From: an uncultured Ruminococcus sp.
GTDB lineage: Bacteria; Bacillota; Clostridia; Oscillospirales; Ruminococcaceae
NCBI GenBank assembly: GCA_937926145.1
Contig: CALANW010000060.1
Coordinates: 1 to 15,172, forward strand
Direction of reading: 5' to 3'
DNA length: 15,172 nucleotides
Position numbers and translations under genes: made by a program. Below, in pieces: positions 7,501 through 13,325 of the stretch (position 1 is the stretch's first letter; each line of letters begins with the position of its first letter). The notes under the pieces are model-generated. The model made no database searches and was not told the origin of the DNA. It saw only the letters and a program-made list of their open reading frames with translations.

Positions 7501-7872
7501 TCACTCGTGCGGAGTTTCCTTTATCACCTGCTGTATCTCAATGACCCTTGGTTCCATACCGCGCAAACGCTGTTCAGCCTGCGTGTAATTTCCCGATTTT
7601 ATGTCCTTCATCACAAGCTCCGATTCGGAAAAAAGTTCGTCCATTCCAAGATTGCCGAGAACGCCTTTGAGCTTGTGCGCACACATCTCAGCCTTTGCAT
7701 AGTCGCCCGAAGCGAGCGCTGCATATATCTCCTCAAAGCGTTCCGTATCGGCAAATTCGCCGAGGAATTTCACATAAAGCTCGTCCAGACCGCCAAAACG
7801 GTCGATAGTCTTGTCCGTGTTCACCCCTACACGCTTGAGCTTATCAAAAAAAGCGTCAAAATTTTTTCCCAT
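7501..7872 (-). CDS. Stand-alone HPt phosphotransfer protein
   Basis: This 123-residue protein is a single histidine phosphotransfer domain, which passes phosphate between receiver domains or from a hybrid kinase. The phosphorylated residue is His 66 in AHKLKG, followed by the glycine pair-type segment GVLGNLG. Flanking helices are amphipathic, with no membrane or DNA-binding segment. I chose ATG (plus-strand 7870-7872) with GGAAAGGAAC upstream. A longer TTG start 7 codons upstream would use up that ribosome binding site. It is divergent from the CheY-like gene with a 330-bp shared upstream region. Its kinase is not in the window. Confidence 0.88.
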   Translation of the reverse strand: MGKNFDAFFDKLKRVGVNTDKTIDRFGGLDELYVKFLGEFADTERFEEIYAALASGDYAKAEMCAHKLKGVLGNLGMDELFSESELVMKDIKSGNYTQAEQRLRGMEPRVIEIQQVIKETPHE

Positions 7873-7974
7873 AGTTACAATGTTCCTTTCCAAAACGTTT
7901 GCATTTTTATGCGGATCAATTTAATAATGCTGAAATTATTCCTATAGATTTACTGTAACAATTGCTTTATTTTT

Positions 7975-8003
7975 ATTATATATTGTCGGACATAATTTGT
8001 CAA
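7975..8003 (-). promoter_or_regulatory. Sigma-A promoter of the HPt gene
   Basis: On the minus strand a perfect TTGACA (7998-8003) and TATAAT (7975-7980) are 17 bp apart. The spacer holds the inverted repeat TGTC-G-GACA (7984-7992). The leader is about 95 nt and contains AAAACGTTT at 7892-7900. Confidence 0.85.
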
Positions 8004-8141
8004 CAGAAAGTGCGTTATAAAGCTAATTATCACTACTTTTGTGAATTTTTATAACTTAATTAACATCTTTTACATAAATCGCGAAAACGTTTTTGTGTAT
8101 AATGCACAACAGATGCACAGAAAGAATATTTATTAATTCTC

Positions 8142-8170
8142 TTGAAAAAATTTGGGTTTTATGGTATAAT
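8142..8170 (+). promoter_or_regulatory. Sigma-A promoter of the CheY-CheX operon
   Basis: TTGAAA (8142-8147) and TATAAT (8165-8170) lie 17 bp apart, with TGG giving an extended -10. The palindrome AAAACGTTTT at 8084-8093 lies 48 bp upstream of the -35 box. Confidence 0.82.
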
Positions 8171-8202
8171 TCAGTTGTAATATTGGTTTAGGAGGCGCAC
8201 AG

Positions 8203-8577
8203 ATGTCCGATACAACAAAAAAGCTCAAAATTCTTATCTGCGATGACTCGGCTCTTGTCAGAAAACAACTCAGCAACATTCTCTCAGATATCGGAGATTT
8301 TGAAATATTCTACGCCGAAAACGGCAATGCAGCAGTTACAAAATATGCGGAGATCCTTCCCGATCTTTCGTTTATGGATATAGTTATGCCCGAAAAAACA
8401 GGTATCGACGCACTCAAGGATATCATTTCCCTCAACCCGAGTGCAAAGGTCGTTATGGCTTCTTCGATCGGTACACAGGGCAACCTTAAGACCGCTATCG
8501 AATGCGGTGCTTTTGATTTCATTCAGAAACCCGTTGATAAAAGCGCAGTCGAAAAGATCATCAACAAGATAATGTAA
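8203..8577 (+). CDS. CheY-like single-domain response regulator
   Basis: This 124-residue protein is a bare receiver domain with no output domain. The acidic pair is D14-D15, the phosphorylated aspartate D59, the switch Ser 87 (in MASSIG) and the lysine K109 followed by Pro 110. The strand before the aspartate reads LSFMD, less hydrophobic than usual. AGGAGG at 8190-8195 is 7 nt before the ATG. The downstream gene, 15 nt away with its own AGGAGG, carries a CheX-like phosphatase domain, which makes this receiver its most likely substrate. The HPt protein encoded divergently could be its phosphate donor or acceptor. Confidence 0.92.
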   Translation: MSDTTKKLKILICDDSALVRKQLSNILSDIGDFEIFYAENGNAAVTKYAEILPDLSFMDIVMPEKTGIDALKDIISLNPSAKVVMASSIGTQGNLKTAIECGAFDFIQKPVDKSAVEKIINKIM

Positions 8578-8592
8578 GGAGGGTGAGCTGAC

Positions 8593-9474
8593 GTGTTTAC
8601 TCAATTTTTCGGCAATTATCTTCTTAACAGCGGACTTGTTTCCCCCGAAAAGCTTTCCGATGCTCTCGGAAGACTTTCCGAAACAAAATTAAGACTCGGC
8701 GTTCTTGCTATCAACGCAGGCATCATGACCGCAGAACAGGTCGATAAAGTACACGCCGAGCAGCAGAAAGTCGATAAGCGTATCGGCGAGCTTATGGTCG
8801 ATATGGGCTATGCTACCGAAGAGCAGATCGAAAAGCTGCTCAAAACACAGCCAAGCGCACATCTTCTCCTCGGTCAGACACTCGTCAACGACGGCGTTAT
8901 GACGAACTCACAGTTTGAAAACGCACTCAACAGCTATAAAAAGGAAATGGGCATCAGCGATGCAGACCTCGAAGACTCCGACCTCGGCGACTTCCGTCCA
9001 CTCGTTGATAAGTTCTATAACTTCGACAATTCGGACAATAAATCCTACCTCACAGGATATATCGTTCTTCTTTTCAAGAACCTCGTCCGTTTCATCGGAA
9101 CTGACTTTGCACCGCTCAGCGCAAAGGCTCTCTTGGATAATATCTCAAGAAGCTGCATGGGTCAGGAGATCCGCGGCGGAGTAAAGGCTCTCACACTCAT
9201 CGATGCCGATGACGATTCGCTCATCGAGTTCGCTTCACGCTTCTCGGGCGAACACCTCACCGCAAACGACGATTTCACACGCGACTGCATCAATGAATTC
9301 CTCAATCTTCACAACGGACTTTTCGCTGTAAATCTTTCCAACGAAACAGGTCTTGAGGTCGAGCTTTCACCGCAGATCGTTTACAACGATATCAACCTTG
9401 ATACTATTAAGAATTCGCACGTTATCCCCGTTTGCTTCTCATTCGGCACAATAAACTTTATTATAAGCATATAA
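8593..9474 (+). CDS. MshEN-like and CheX-like two-domain signalling protein
   Basis: This 293-residue protein starts at GTG, 10 nt after AGGAGG (8577-8582). The N-terminal 115 residues hold repeats of the pattern G-x2-L-x4-G-x2-T/S-x-E-Q. The central two fit the MshEN motif: R34-x-G36...G43...Q57 and R63-x-G65...G72...Q86, each 24 residues, with the five-residue spacer known for this cyclic-di-GMP receptor fold. Weaker copies lie at about 5-26 and 92-112. An acidic linker (123-155) leads to a CheX-like domain (about 165-293) with the phosphatase motif E235-x2-N238 and LSPQIV. CheX and CheC proteins remove phosphate from CheY. The likely role is cyclic-di-GMP-gated control of the receiver; this is inferred. 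Some MshEN contact positions are replaced (H54 for Leu), so ligand binding is uncertain. Confidence 0.8.
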   Translation: MFTQFFGNYLLNSGLVSPEKLSDALGRLSETKLRLGVLAINAGIMTAEQVDKVHAEQQKVDKRIGELMVDMGYATEEQIEKLLKTQPSAHLLLGQTLVNDGVMTNSQFENALNSYKKEMGISDADLEDSDLGDFRPLVDKFYNFDNSDNKSYLTGYIVLLFKNLVRFIGTDFAPLSAKALLDNISRSCMGQEIRGGVKALTLIDADDDSLIEFASRFSGEHLTANDDFTRDCINEFLNLHNGLFAVNLSNETGLEVELSPQIVYNDINLDTIKNSHVIPVCFSFGTINFIISI

Positions 9475-9495
9475 ATTTTAATTCATCCTTTCTTG

Positions 9496-9539
9496 AACCG
9501 CAGCCTGCATATCATCTGTACGCAGACTGCGGTTTTTTT
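9496..9539 (+). terminator. Terminator of the CheY-CheX operon
   Basis: AACCGCAG (9496-9503) pairs with CTGCGGTT (9527-9534), extended inside by CTGC/GCAG with bulges, and seven T follow. Confidence 0.85.
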
Positions 9540-9589
9540 GCCCCAAAAACGTTTTTCTAAAGAGTAATATAACTGTAACTGAAATGTAA

Positions 9590-9618
9590 TTGTATTTTTT
9601 CGCATAAACTGATATAAT
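9590..9618 (+). promoter_or_regulatory. Sigma-A promoter of the lipoprotein gene
   Basis: TTGTAT (9590-9595) and TATAAT (9613-9618) are 17 bp apart, with TGA making an extended -10. The palindrome AAAAACGTTTTT lies at 9545-9556. The MITE-like element at 9650-9790 separates this promoter from its gene. Confidence 0.7.
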
Positions 9619-9649
9619 ATAGTTAAATTATAGAACTGAATATTGCAAA

Positions 9650-9790
9650 TTATACTAATATCTAATCAGAAAATGTACAAAAAATCAAACCAAAGCTTGC
9701 AGCTGTTAAAAACAGGTTGATGTTGAAAACAGTTTTATATGGGTTTTGCACCGATTTTTTTGTCCACACATTCATTAGAGATTAGTATTA
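9650..9790 (-). mobile_element. MITE-like inverted-repeat element, copy A (141 bp)
   Basis: The ends are TTATACTAAT and, reverse-complemented, TAATACTAAT. About 35 bp of imperfect inverted repeat follow on each side, including the block ACAAAAAATC. The right half, reverse-complemented, matches the left half of copy B for over 50 bp at about 83 percent, including CGG-GCAAAA and CCATATA. It is too short to encode a transposase and lies in the leader of the lipoprotein gene. No target-site duplication is clear. Confidence 0.75.
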
Positions 9791-9814
9791 TACTCAGCCG
9801 AAAGGAAATCCCAC

Positions 9815-11077
9815 ATGAAATACACCGGTAAAAAGCTGACTGTTTTACTGACATCCTTGTTGGCGACAACTGTTGTACTCTGTTCCTGCAATAGCAGCAA
9901 AACGGCAAATACTGTCGAAACCGCAGCTGAAACAACGACTACTGCCGAAGTCTCGGAAAACTCCGCTGACGATGCAGGTTCACCAAAAATAATGCTCGGC
10001 GCAGCCACACCCGATGAAGCCGAACCCGACGCTTTTTCGTCCTATACATTTTCGCTCAATGACGGCGAAAATAACTATATGATAACCGTTTCGGCATCGG
10101 ACAACGACTCCGAGCTGAAGATCATCACCGAGGACAATGCATTCAACTACTCGGAATATACTCTCACAGCTCCCGAGAATTACACGCTGAATATCCCCTA
10201 CTCGCAGGAATACGCTTCGAGCGTGTGCAGCGTCCTCACGAATACCGCCGATGACCAAACCGTCCCCGACGTTGTTCAGTTCGTTTTCTACCTCGATAAT
10301 TTCGACACCGAAGAAGAGCTTCCCTACACCGTCAAGCGTTATTATTCGGTCAAGGACAACGAATTCACCGAGATAGGCATTTACGATGCGGACGGCAATA
10401 AAATGGACTACATTCCCGAATTTACGCTCCTGCGCACCGAGGGAACGGTATTTATGCCGACCCCGACCGTCACATTTGATGATAATGGCGACGCTTCGGT
10501 AGAACTTAACGTTTATGATTTTGATACGAACGAACTTACCTTAAAAAAGCGCGCCCAGTCCACGGATTTTGAAACTGATAAGCTTTACTACGGCTATGCC
10601 GCTAAAGCTGTCGCAGACGATATCGCAAAATATTTCACCACCACGAGCCTTAACGTCAGCGACTATGACAACTATGTCCAGTTCGATTCGCTCAACTCCG
10701 ACGGCGGCAGCCTGATGTTCTACTTCGTCGATGATCCGAGATTCAAGACCGTTTCCGAGCTTGAAAACTTCGTTAAAAAATATTTCGATGCAAAGACCAC
10801 GAACGAAATGTTCATCAACGCTCCGCAGAAATACCGCGATGTTGATGGAAAACTCTGCACAGTTGTCGGCGATGCAGGTGTGCTTTATATCGGCGACATC
10901 ACGATAACAAGCTATAATTACAACGAAAAAACAAGCACAATTACCTATAAAACCAAAGCCGAGCGCTACAGCGAAGAGGGAAAATTCGTTGAATTCATTG
11001 ACGGAGGCGACTTCACGCTCGAAGTCAACCCCAACGATCAAAGCTTCAAGATCACACAGTATAAACTGAATTACTGA
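9815..11077 (+). CDS. Lipoprotein of unknown function
   Basis: This 420-residue protein has a lipoprotein signal: Lys-Lys at 6-7, a hydrophobic core to Leu 22, and LCSC with the lipidated Cys at 25. A Thr/Ala/Glu-rich linker (about 27-50) tethers an acidic, Tyr- and Asn-rich domain predicted outside the membrane. No catalytic motif or known family is recognisable. AAAGGA at 9801-9806 lies 8 nt before the ATG. It appears to be transcribed alone, with its own promoter and terminator. The linker resembles that of the sugar-binding lipoprotein in this window, but the mature domain does not. Confidence 0.88.
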   Translation: MKYTGKKLTVLLTSLLATTVVLCSCNSSKTANTVETAAETTTTAEVSENSADDAGSPKIMLGAATPDEAEPDAFSSYTFSLNDGENNYMITVSASDNDSELKIITEDNAFNYSEYTLTAPENYTLNIPYSQEYASSVCSVLTNTADDQTVPDVVQFVFYLDNFDTEEELPYTVKRYYSVKDNEFTEIGIYDADGNKMDYIPEFTLLRTEGTVFMPTPTVTFDDNGDASVELNVYDFDTNELTLKKRAQSTDFETDKLYYGYAAKAVADDIAKYFTTTSLNVSDYDNYVQFDSLNSDGGSLMFYFVDDPRFKTVSELENFVKKYFDAKTTNEMFINAPQKYRDVDGKLCTVVGDAGVLYIGDITITSYNYNEKTSTITYKTKAERYSEEGKFVEFIDGGDFTLEVNPNDQSFKITQYKLNY

Positions 11078-11084
11078 CAACGAG

Positions 11085-11116
11085 CAGCCACAGTGAAAAA
11101 CTCTGCGGCTGTTTTT
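11085..11116 (+). terminator. Terminator of the lipoprotein gene
   Basis: CAGCC-A-CAG (11085-11093) pairs with CTG-C-GGCTG (11103-11111) with one A-C mismatch, followed by TTTTTA. Confidence 0.78.
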
Positions 11117-11134
11117 ATTCGCCAAAATTCACTT

Positions 11135-11185
11135 TTTTCACTTTATTCAGTGAATTTTCACTTTGTTCACTGAATAAAGTGAAAA
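11135..11185. repeat. 20-bp palindrome with embedded tandem repeat
   Basis: The arms 11135-11154 and 11166-11185 are perfect inverted repeats with an 11-nt loop. The loop and right arm also make 11155-11174 a near-exact direct copy (18 of 20) of 11135-11154. It lies between the convergent lipoprotein and spo0A genes and could act as a second, bidirectional terminator. Confidence 0.7.
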
Positions 11186-11230
11186 TTTATTTTGTTAAAA
11201 ATATGATCTGATTTATTAAAACAAGACATA

Positions 11231-11273
11231 AAAATCGGCAGCAAACACAAGCATAGACCCGCGTTTGCTGCCG
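11231..11273 (-). terminator. Terminator of spo0A
   Basis: Read on the minus strand, CGGCAGCAAAC (11263-11273) pairs perfectly with GTTTGCTGCCG (11236-11246) and is followed by ATTTTT. The stem is 11 bp, about 50 nt after the spo0A stop codon. Confidence 0.88.
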
Positions 11274-11325
11274 AAGCTTTATATTTTTATACAATGCCGC
11301 CAAAGTTATGCGGCAGCTGCCGCAA

Positions 11326-12132
11326 TCATGCAGTTGCTGCCTGCGGTGTTTTCTTCGTTCCGTTTGCACCTTTCGCCGAGATACGGAAACGAAGCCGAAG
11401 ATTATCGGTTATGAGCGCGATGAACTCCGAGTTTGTCGGCTTGCCCTTGCCGCCGTTTATTGTATAGCCGAACATTTTTGTAAGTACATCAACATCTCCC
11501 CTATCCCACGCGGTTTCGATAGCGTGTCGGATAGCTCTTTCAACGCGCGACGGCGAAGTATCAAACTTGCGCGCAATGGTCGGATAGAGCAGCTTTGTAA
11601 CGCTTTCGAGCATTTCCGAATCATTGACCGAGAGCATTATCGCCTCGCGCAGATAGTGATAGCCTTTTATATGCGCAGGGATACCGATAGTGTGGATAAT
11701 GTCGGTGACAACGACCTCCATGTGCGCCTGATCGGAGTCGTCCTCGAAATCACTGACCGATGACGGCGTGATATGCTCGACAAAGCTCAGCAGAGTATCG
11801 ATCTCGAACGGCTTGATGAGGACATACGCGTTTTTCCTGCTCATAACGTTTTTCTCGACATAAGCATTGCGGTAAGGCAGCGTTACGATGAAAAACGGCT
11901 TTTTTACACTGCCCATATCCGTTCTGTGAATGACCTCGAGCGCGTCTGCGGCAGGCATAAGCGCATCACAGATCACTATATCGGGCTGTCCAGAGCGGAT
12001 CTCACTGAGGACCGCACTTCCGTCGCTTTCACATTCCATGACCGAATAACCTTTCTGATTTAGGGCATTTGACATTTTTTTGCTGAAATCCAAAGAATTA
12101 TCGGCAATAAGAATTTTAACATTAGCTGACAT
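11326..12132 (-). CDS. spo0A: Sporulation master regulator Spo0A
   Basis: This 268-residue protein, close to the 267 of Bacillus subtilis, is the response regulator that switches cells into sporulation and other stationary-phase programmes. The receiver domain (1-120) has phosphoacceptor D56, Thr 84 and Lys 107. The second acidic-pair residue is Asn (D11-N12) where Asp is usual. The DNA-binding domain (about 148-258) is highly conserved, with GIPAHIKGYHYLREAI, SRVERAIRHAIETAW and GKPTNSEFIALI. The start at plus-strand 12132 has GGAGG (rc of 12140-12144) 7 nt upstream; an upstream start at 12162 was rejected because it would run through that site. No spoIVB gene lies upstream, unlike in Bacillus. 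The C-terminal tail KKTPQAATA extends past the domain. Confidence 0.96.
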   Translation of the reverse strand: MSANVKILIADNSLDFSKKMSNALNQKGYSVMECESDGSAVLSEIRSGQPDIVICDALMPAADALEVIHRTDMGSVKKPFFIVTLPYRNAYVEKNVMSRKNAYVLIKPFEIDTLLSFVEHITPSSVSDFEDDSDQAHMEVVVTDIIHTIGIPAHIKGYHYLREAIMLSVNDSEMLESVTKLLYPTIARKFDTSPSRVERAIRHAIETAWDRGDVDVLTKMFGYTINGGKGKPTNSEFIALITDNLRLRFRISAKGANGTKKTPQAATA

Positions 12133-12162
12133 AATTATACCTCCTAAATTTTCTTCTTCCAT

Positions 12163-12237
12163 ATTCTACCATTAAATATTAAAATTTTGTGTCGAAACAG
12201 GATACGAAATCAATGTTTATTTTCAAAGTTTTCGACA
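12163..12237 (-). promoter_or_regulatory. spo0A promoter region with two 0A boxes
   Basis: On the minus strand TGG-TAGAAT (the -10 at 12163-12168) is an extended -10 without a good -35. Exact 0A-box cores occur as TGTCGAA at 12190-12196 and as its complement TTCGACA at 12231-12237. The first lies where the -35 should be, the arrangement of Spo0A-activated sigma-A promoters. This suggests autoregulation. The same 7-mer occurs by chance in several coding regions of the window, so the position carries the argument. Confidence 0.55.
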
Positions 12238-12353
12238 TTAAATGTTCTTATTTTGGTAAAATTTAGATTATACGTTCAGATGCGCAAAAATTTGCGCAGT
12301 TATCGAGAACCCTTAAAAACAAAAATAACATTTTAATTTTCAAGTTTCGATAA

Positions 12354-12397
12354 TAATACTAATTTTTGATCATAGTGTAAATAAAAAATTAGTATAA
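12354..12397 (+). mobile_element. MITE-like element, deleted copy C (44 bp)
   Basis: The ends are TAATACTAAT and ATTAGTATAA, as in copy B. The first 26 bases match copy B at 24 positions, then the sequence jumps to the right end. It looks like an internal deletion derivative. It lies about 220 bp upstream of the spo0A start. Confidence 0.6.
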
Positions 12398-12703
12398 ACT
12401 GAAATTACGTGTCGGTATATACCATATCAGGCAAATTTAAAACTTTCGCCACAATAATAATACACCATTTCAGGAAATATGTCAATAAAGCACGAGAACA
12501 ATTATTTCCAAATTTTCTAAGTAAATTTTATCCATATCTTACAGAATTATGAATTTTCCTTATATAGTTAGTATATAATTTAGGTAGGTATTGTAGCCTT
12601 TATATATAGTTTATTCATCAGTAAACATAATTCTGTAATATTATTAGTTTGTAAGCGTTTTAATTTTGTTTACAATAAATTCACAATAAAATTTTAAATC
12701 CCC
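12398..12703. other. AT-rich intergenic region with a 13-bp inverted repeat
   Basis: No gene is visible. TTACAGAATTATG (12539-12551) is repeated inverted at 12626-12638, 74 bp apart. Nothing further is recognised before the leuA promoter. Confidence 0.5.
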
Positions 12704-12732
12704 TTGACAAACTGAAAAAGCAGTGCTATAAT
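12704..12732 (+). promoter_or_regulatory. Sigma-A promoter of the leuA T-box leader
   Basis: A perfect TTGACA (12704-12709) and TATAAT (12727-12732) are 17 bp apart. Transcription should start near 12740. Confidence 0.92.
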
Positions 12733-12739
12733 TTGGGTA

Positions 12740-13014
12740 TATTCAGAAAAGCAATGATGGGAAACAAGACCTTCCCGTATCCTTCAGAGAGCCGCTGTTT
12801 TGGTGAAAAGCGGTGCTGCGTTAAGGTTATAACTCGTCCCGGAGCTGTCCGCCGAAGTTTTTCAGTAGGTTGGATCGGGTTCTCCCGTTACAGAGATACG
12901 CATTGGATATCTTTTGATTGAGATGCGGTGAGGGCGGATCATTTTGATCCGAACAAGAGTGGTACCGTGGAAGTTTACAGCTTTCATCTCTTATTTGAGA
13001 TGAAAGCTTTTTTT
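12740..13014 (+). ncRNA. Leucine T-box riboswitch
   Basis: This leader senses uncharged tRNA-Leu and lets leuA be transcribed when leucine is short. In Stem I, GGGA (12759-12762) pairs with TCCC (12837-12840) and CCTT (12770-12773) with AAGG (12823-12826). The specifier loop between them shows CTC (12833-12835, Leu) followed by a purine. The distal arm has AGAGAG and a CCGCT/AGCGG hairpin (12792-12796 with 12809-12813). Stem III is CGGATC/GATCCG at 12935-12951. The T-box itself, AGAGTGGTACCGTG, is 12956-12969; TGGT (12960-12963) pairs with ACCA of tRNA-Leu. The antiterminator pairs 12955-12959 and 12967-12973 with 12981-12992 around a 7-nt bulge, excluding the terminator. Confidence 0.93.
12979..13014 (+). 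terminator. Regulated terminator of the leucine T-box
   Basis: AGCTTTCATCTC (12979-12990) pairs perfectly with GAGATGAAAGCT (12997-13008), followed by a run of T to 13014. Its left arm is also the right arm of the antiterminator. Confidence 0.93.
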
Positions 13015-13025
13015 ATTGTCCGAAA

Positions 13026-13107
13026 AACTCTTCGCCACAAACAAAGAGTTAAGGAAAAGCCGAAAACAGCGGCTTTTCCGACAGTCATTCTCCACAAGAG
13101 AATGACT
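13026..13107 (+). promoter_or_regulatory. Three tandem hairpins between T-box and leuA
   Basis: Perfect stems of 7, 10 and 10 bp lie at 13026-13032/13044-13050, 13053-13062/13070-13079 and 13083-13092/13098-13107. None has a T-tract. They belong to the read-through leader, where they could stabilise the mRNA or add a control step. Confidence 0.6.
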
Positions 13108-13133
13108 CAGCCGAGGGAACACAGACCTGAAGC

Positions 13134-13239
13134 TAATACTAATTTTTAATCAAAGTGTAGACAAAAAATCGGCGCAAAAGCCATATATTCAATCTTTTGC
13201 TTTATTTTTTGTACACTTTCAGTTTAAAAATTAGTATAA
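13134..13239 (+). mobile_element. MITE-like inverted-repeat element, copy B (106 bp)
   Basis: The ends are TAATACTAAT and ATTAGTATAA, followed inside by AAAGTGTA and ACAAAAAAT on both arms. The centre, GCAAAAG/CTTTTGC (13173-13179 with 13193-13199), pairs as well, so the entire element folds into one long hairpin around a 13-nt loop. It is inserted in the leuA leader, after the T-box terminator. It is related to copies A and C. Confidence 0.78.
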
Positions 13240-13325
13240 AAAAGGACAGCCGAACACTATTCCTCCCGCAGAAAAAAAGCTTCGCCGAAATTCAAAGCGG
13301 TGACGTTCAGGAAAGGAAATTTGAT

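Noticed and set aside
7870..7893. TTG start for the HPt gene seven codons upstream
   Set aside because: It would translate the GGAAAGG ribosome binding site itself and adds residues outside the HPt fold.
9019..9025. 0A-box core TTCGACA inside the MshEN-CheX gene, with similar matches near 2877, 3727 and 10302
   Set aside because: All are coding and arise from common Phe-Asp or similar codon pairs; they are not at promoters.
13197..13325. N-terminal extension of leuA in the open frame beginning at 13197
   Set aside because: It starts inside the MITE-like element, encodes a low-complexity stretch and has no ribosome binding site, whereas ATG 13326 has one and matches the start of the LeuA family.
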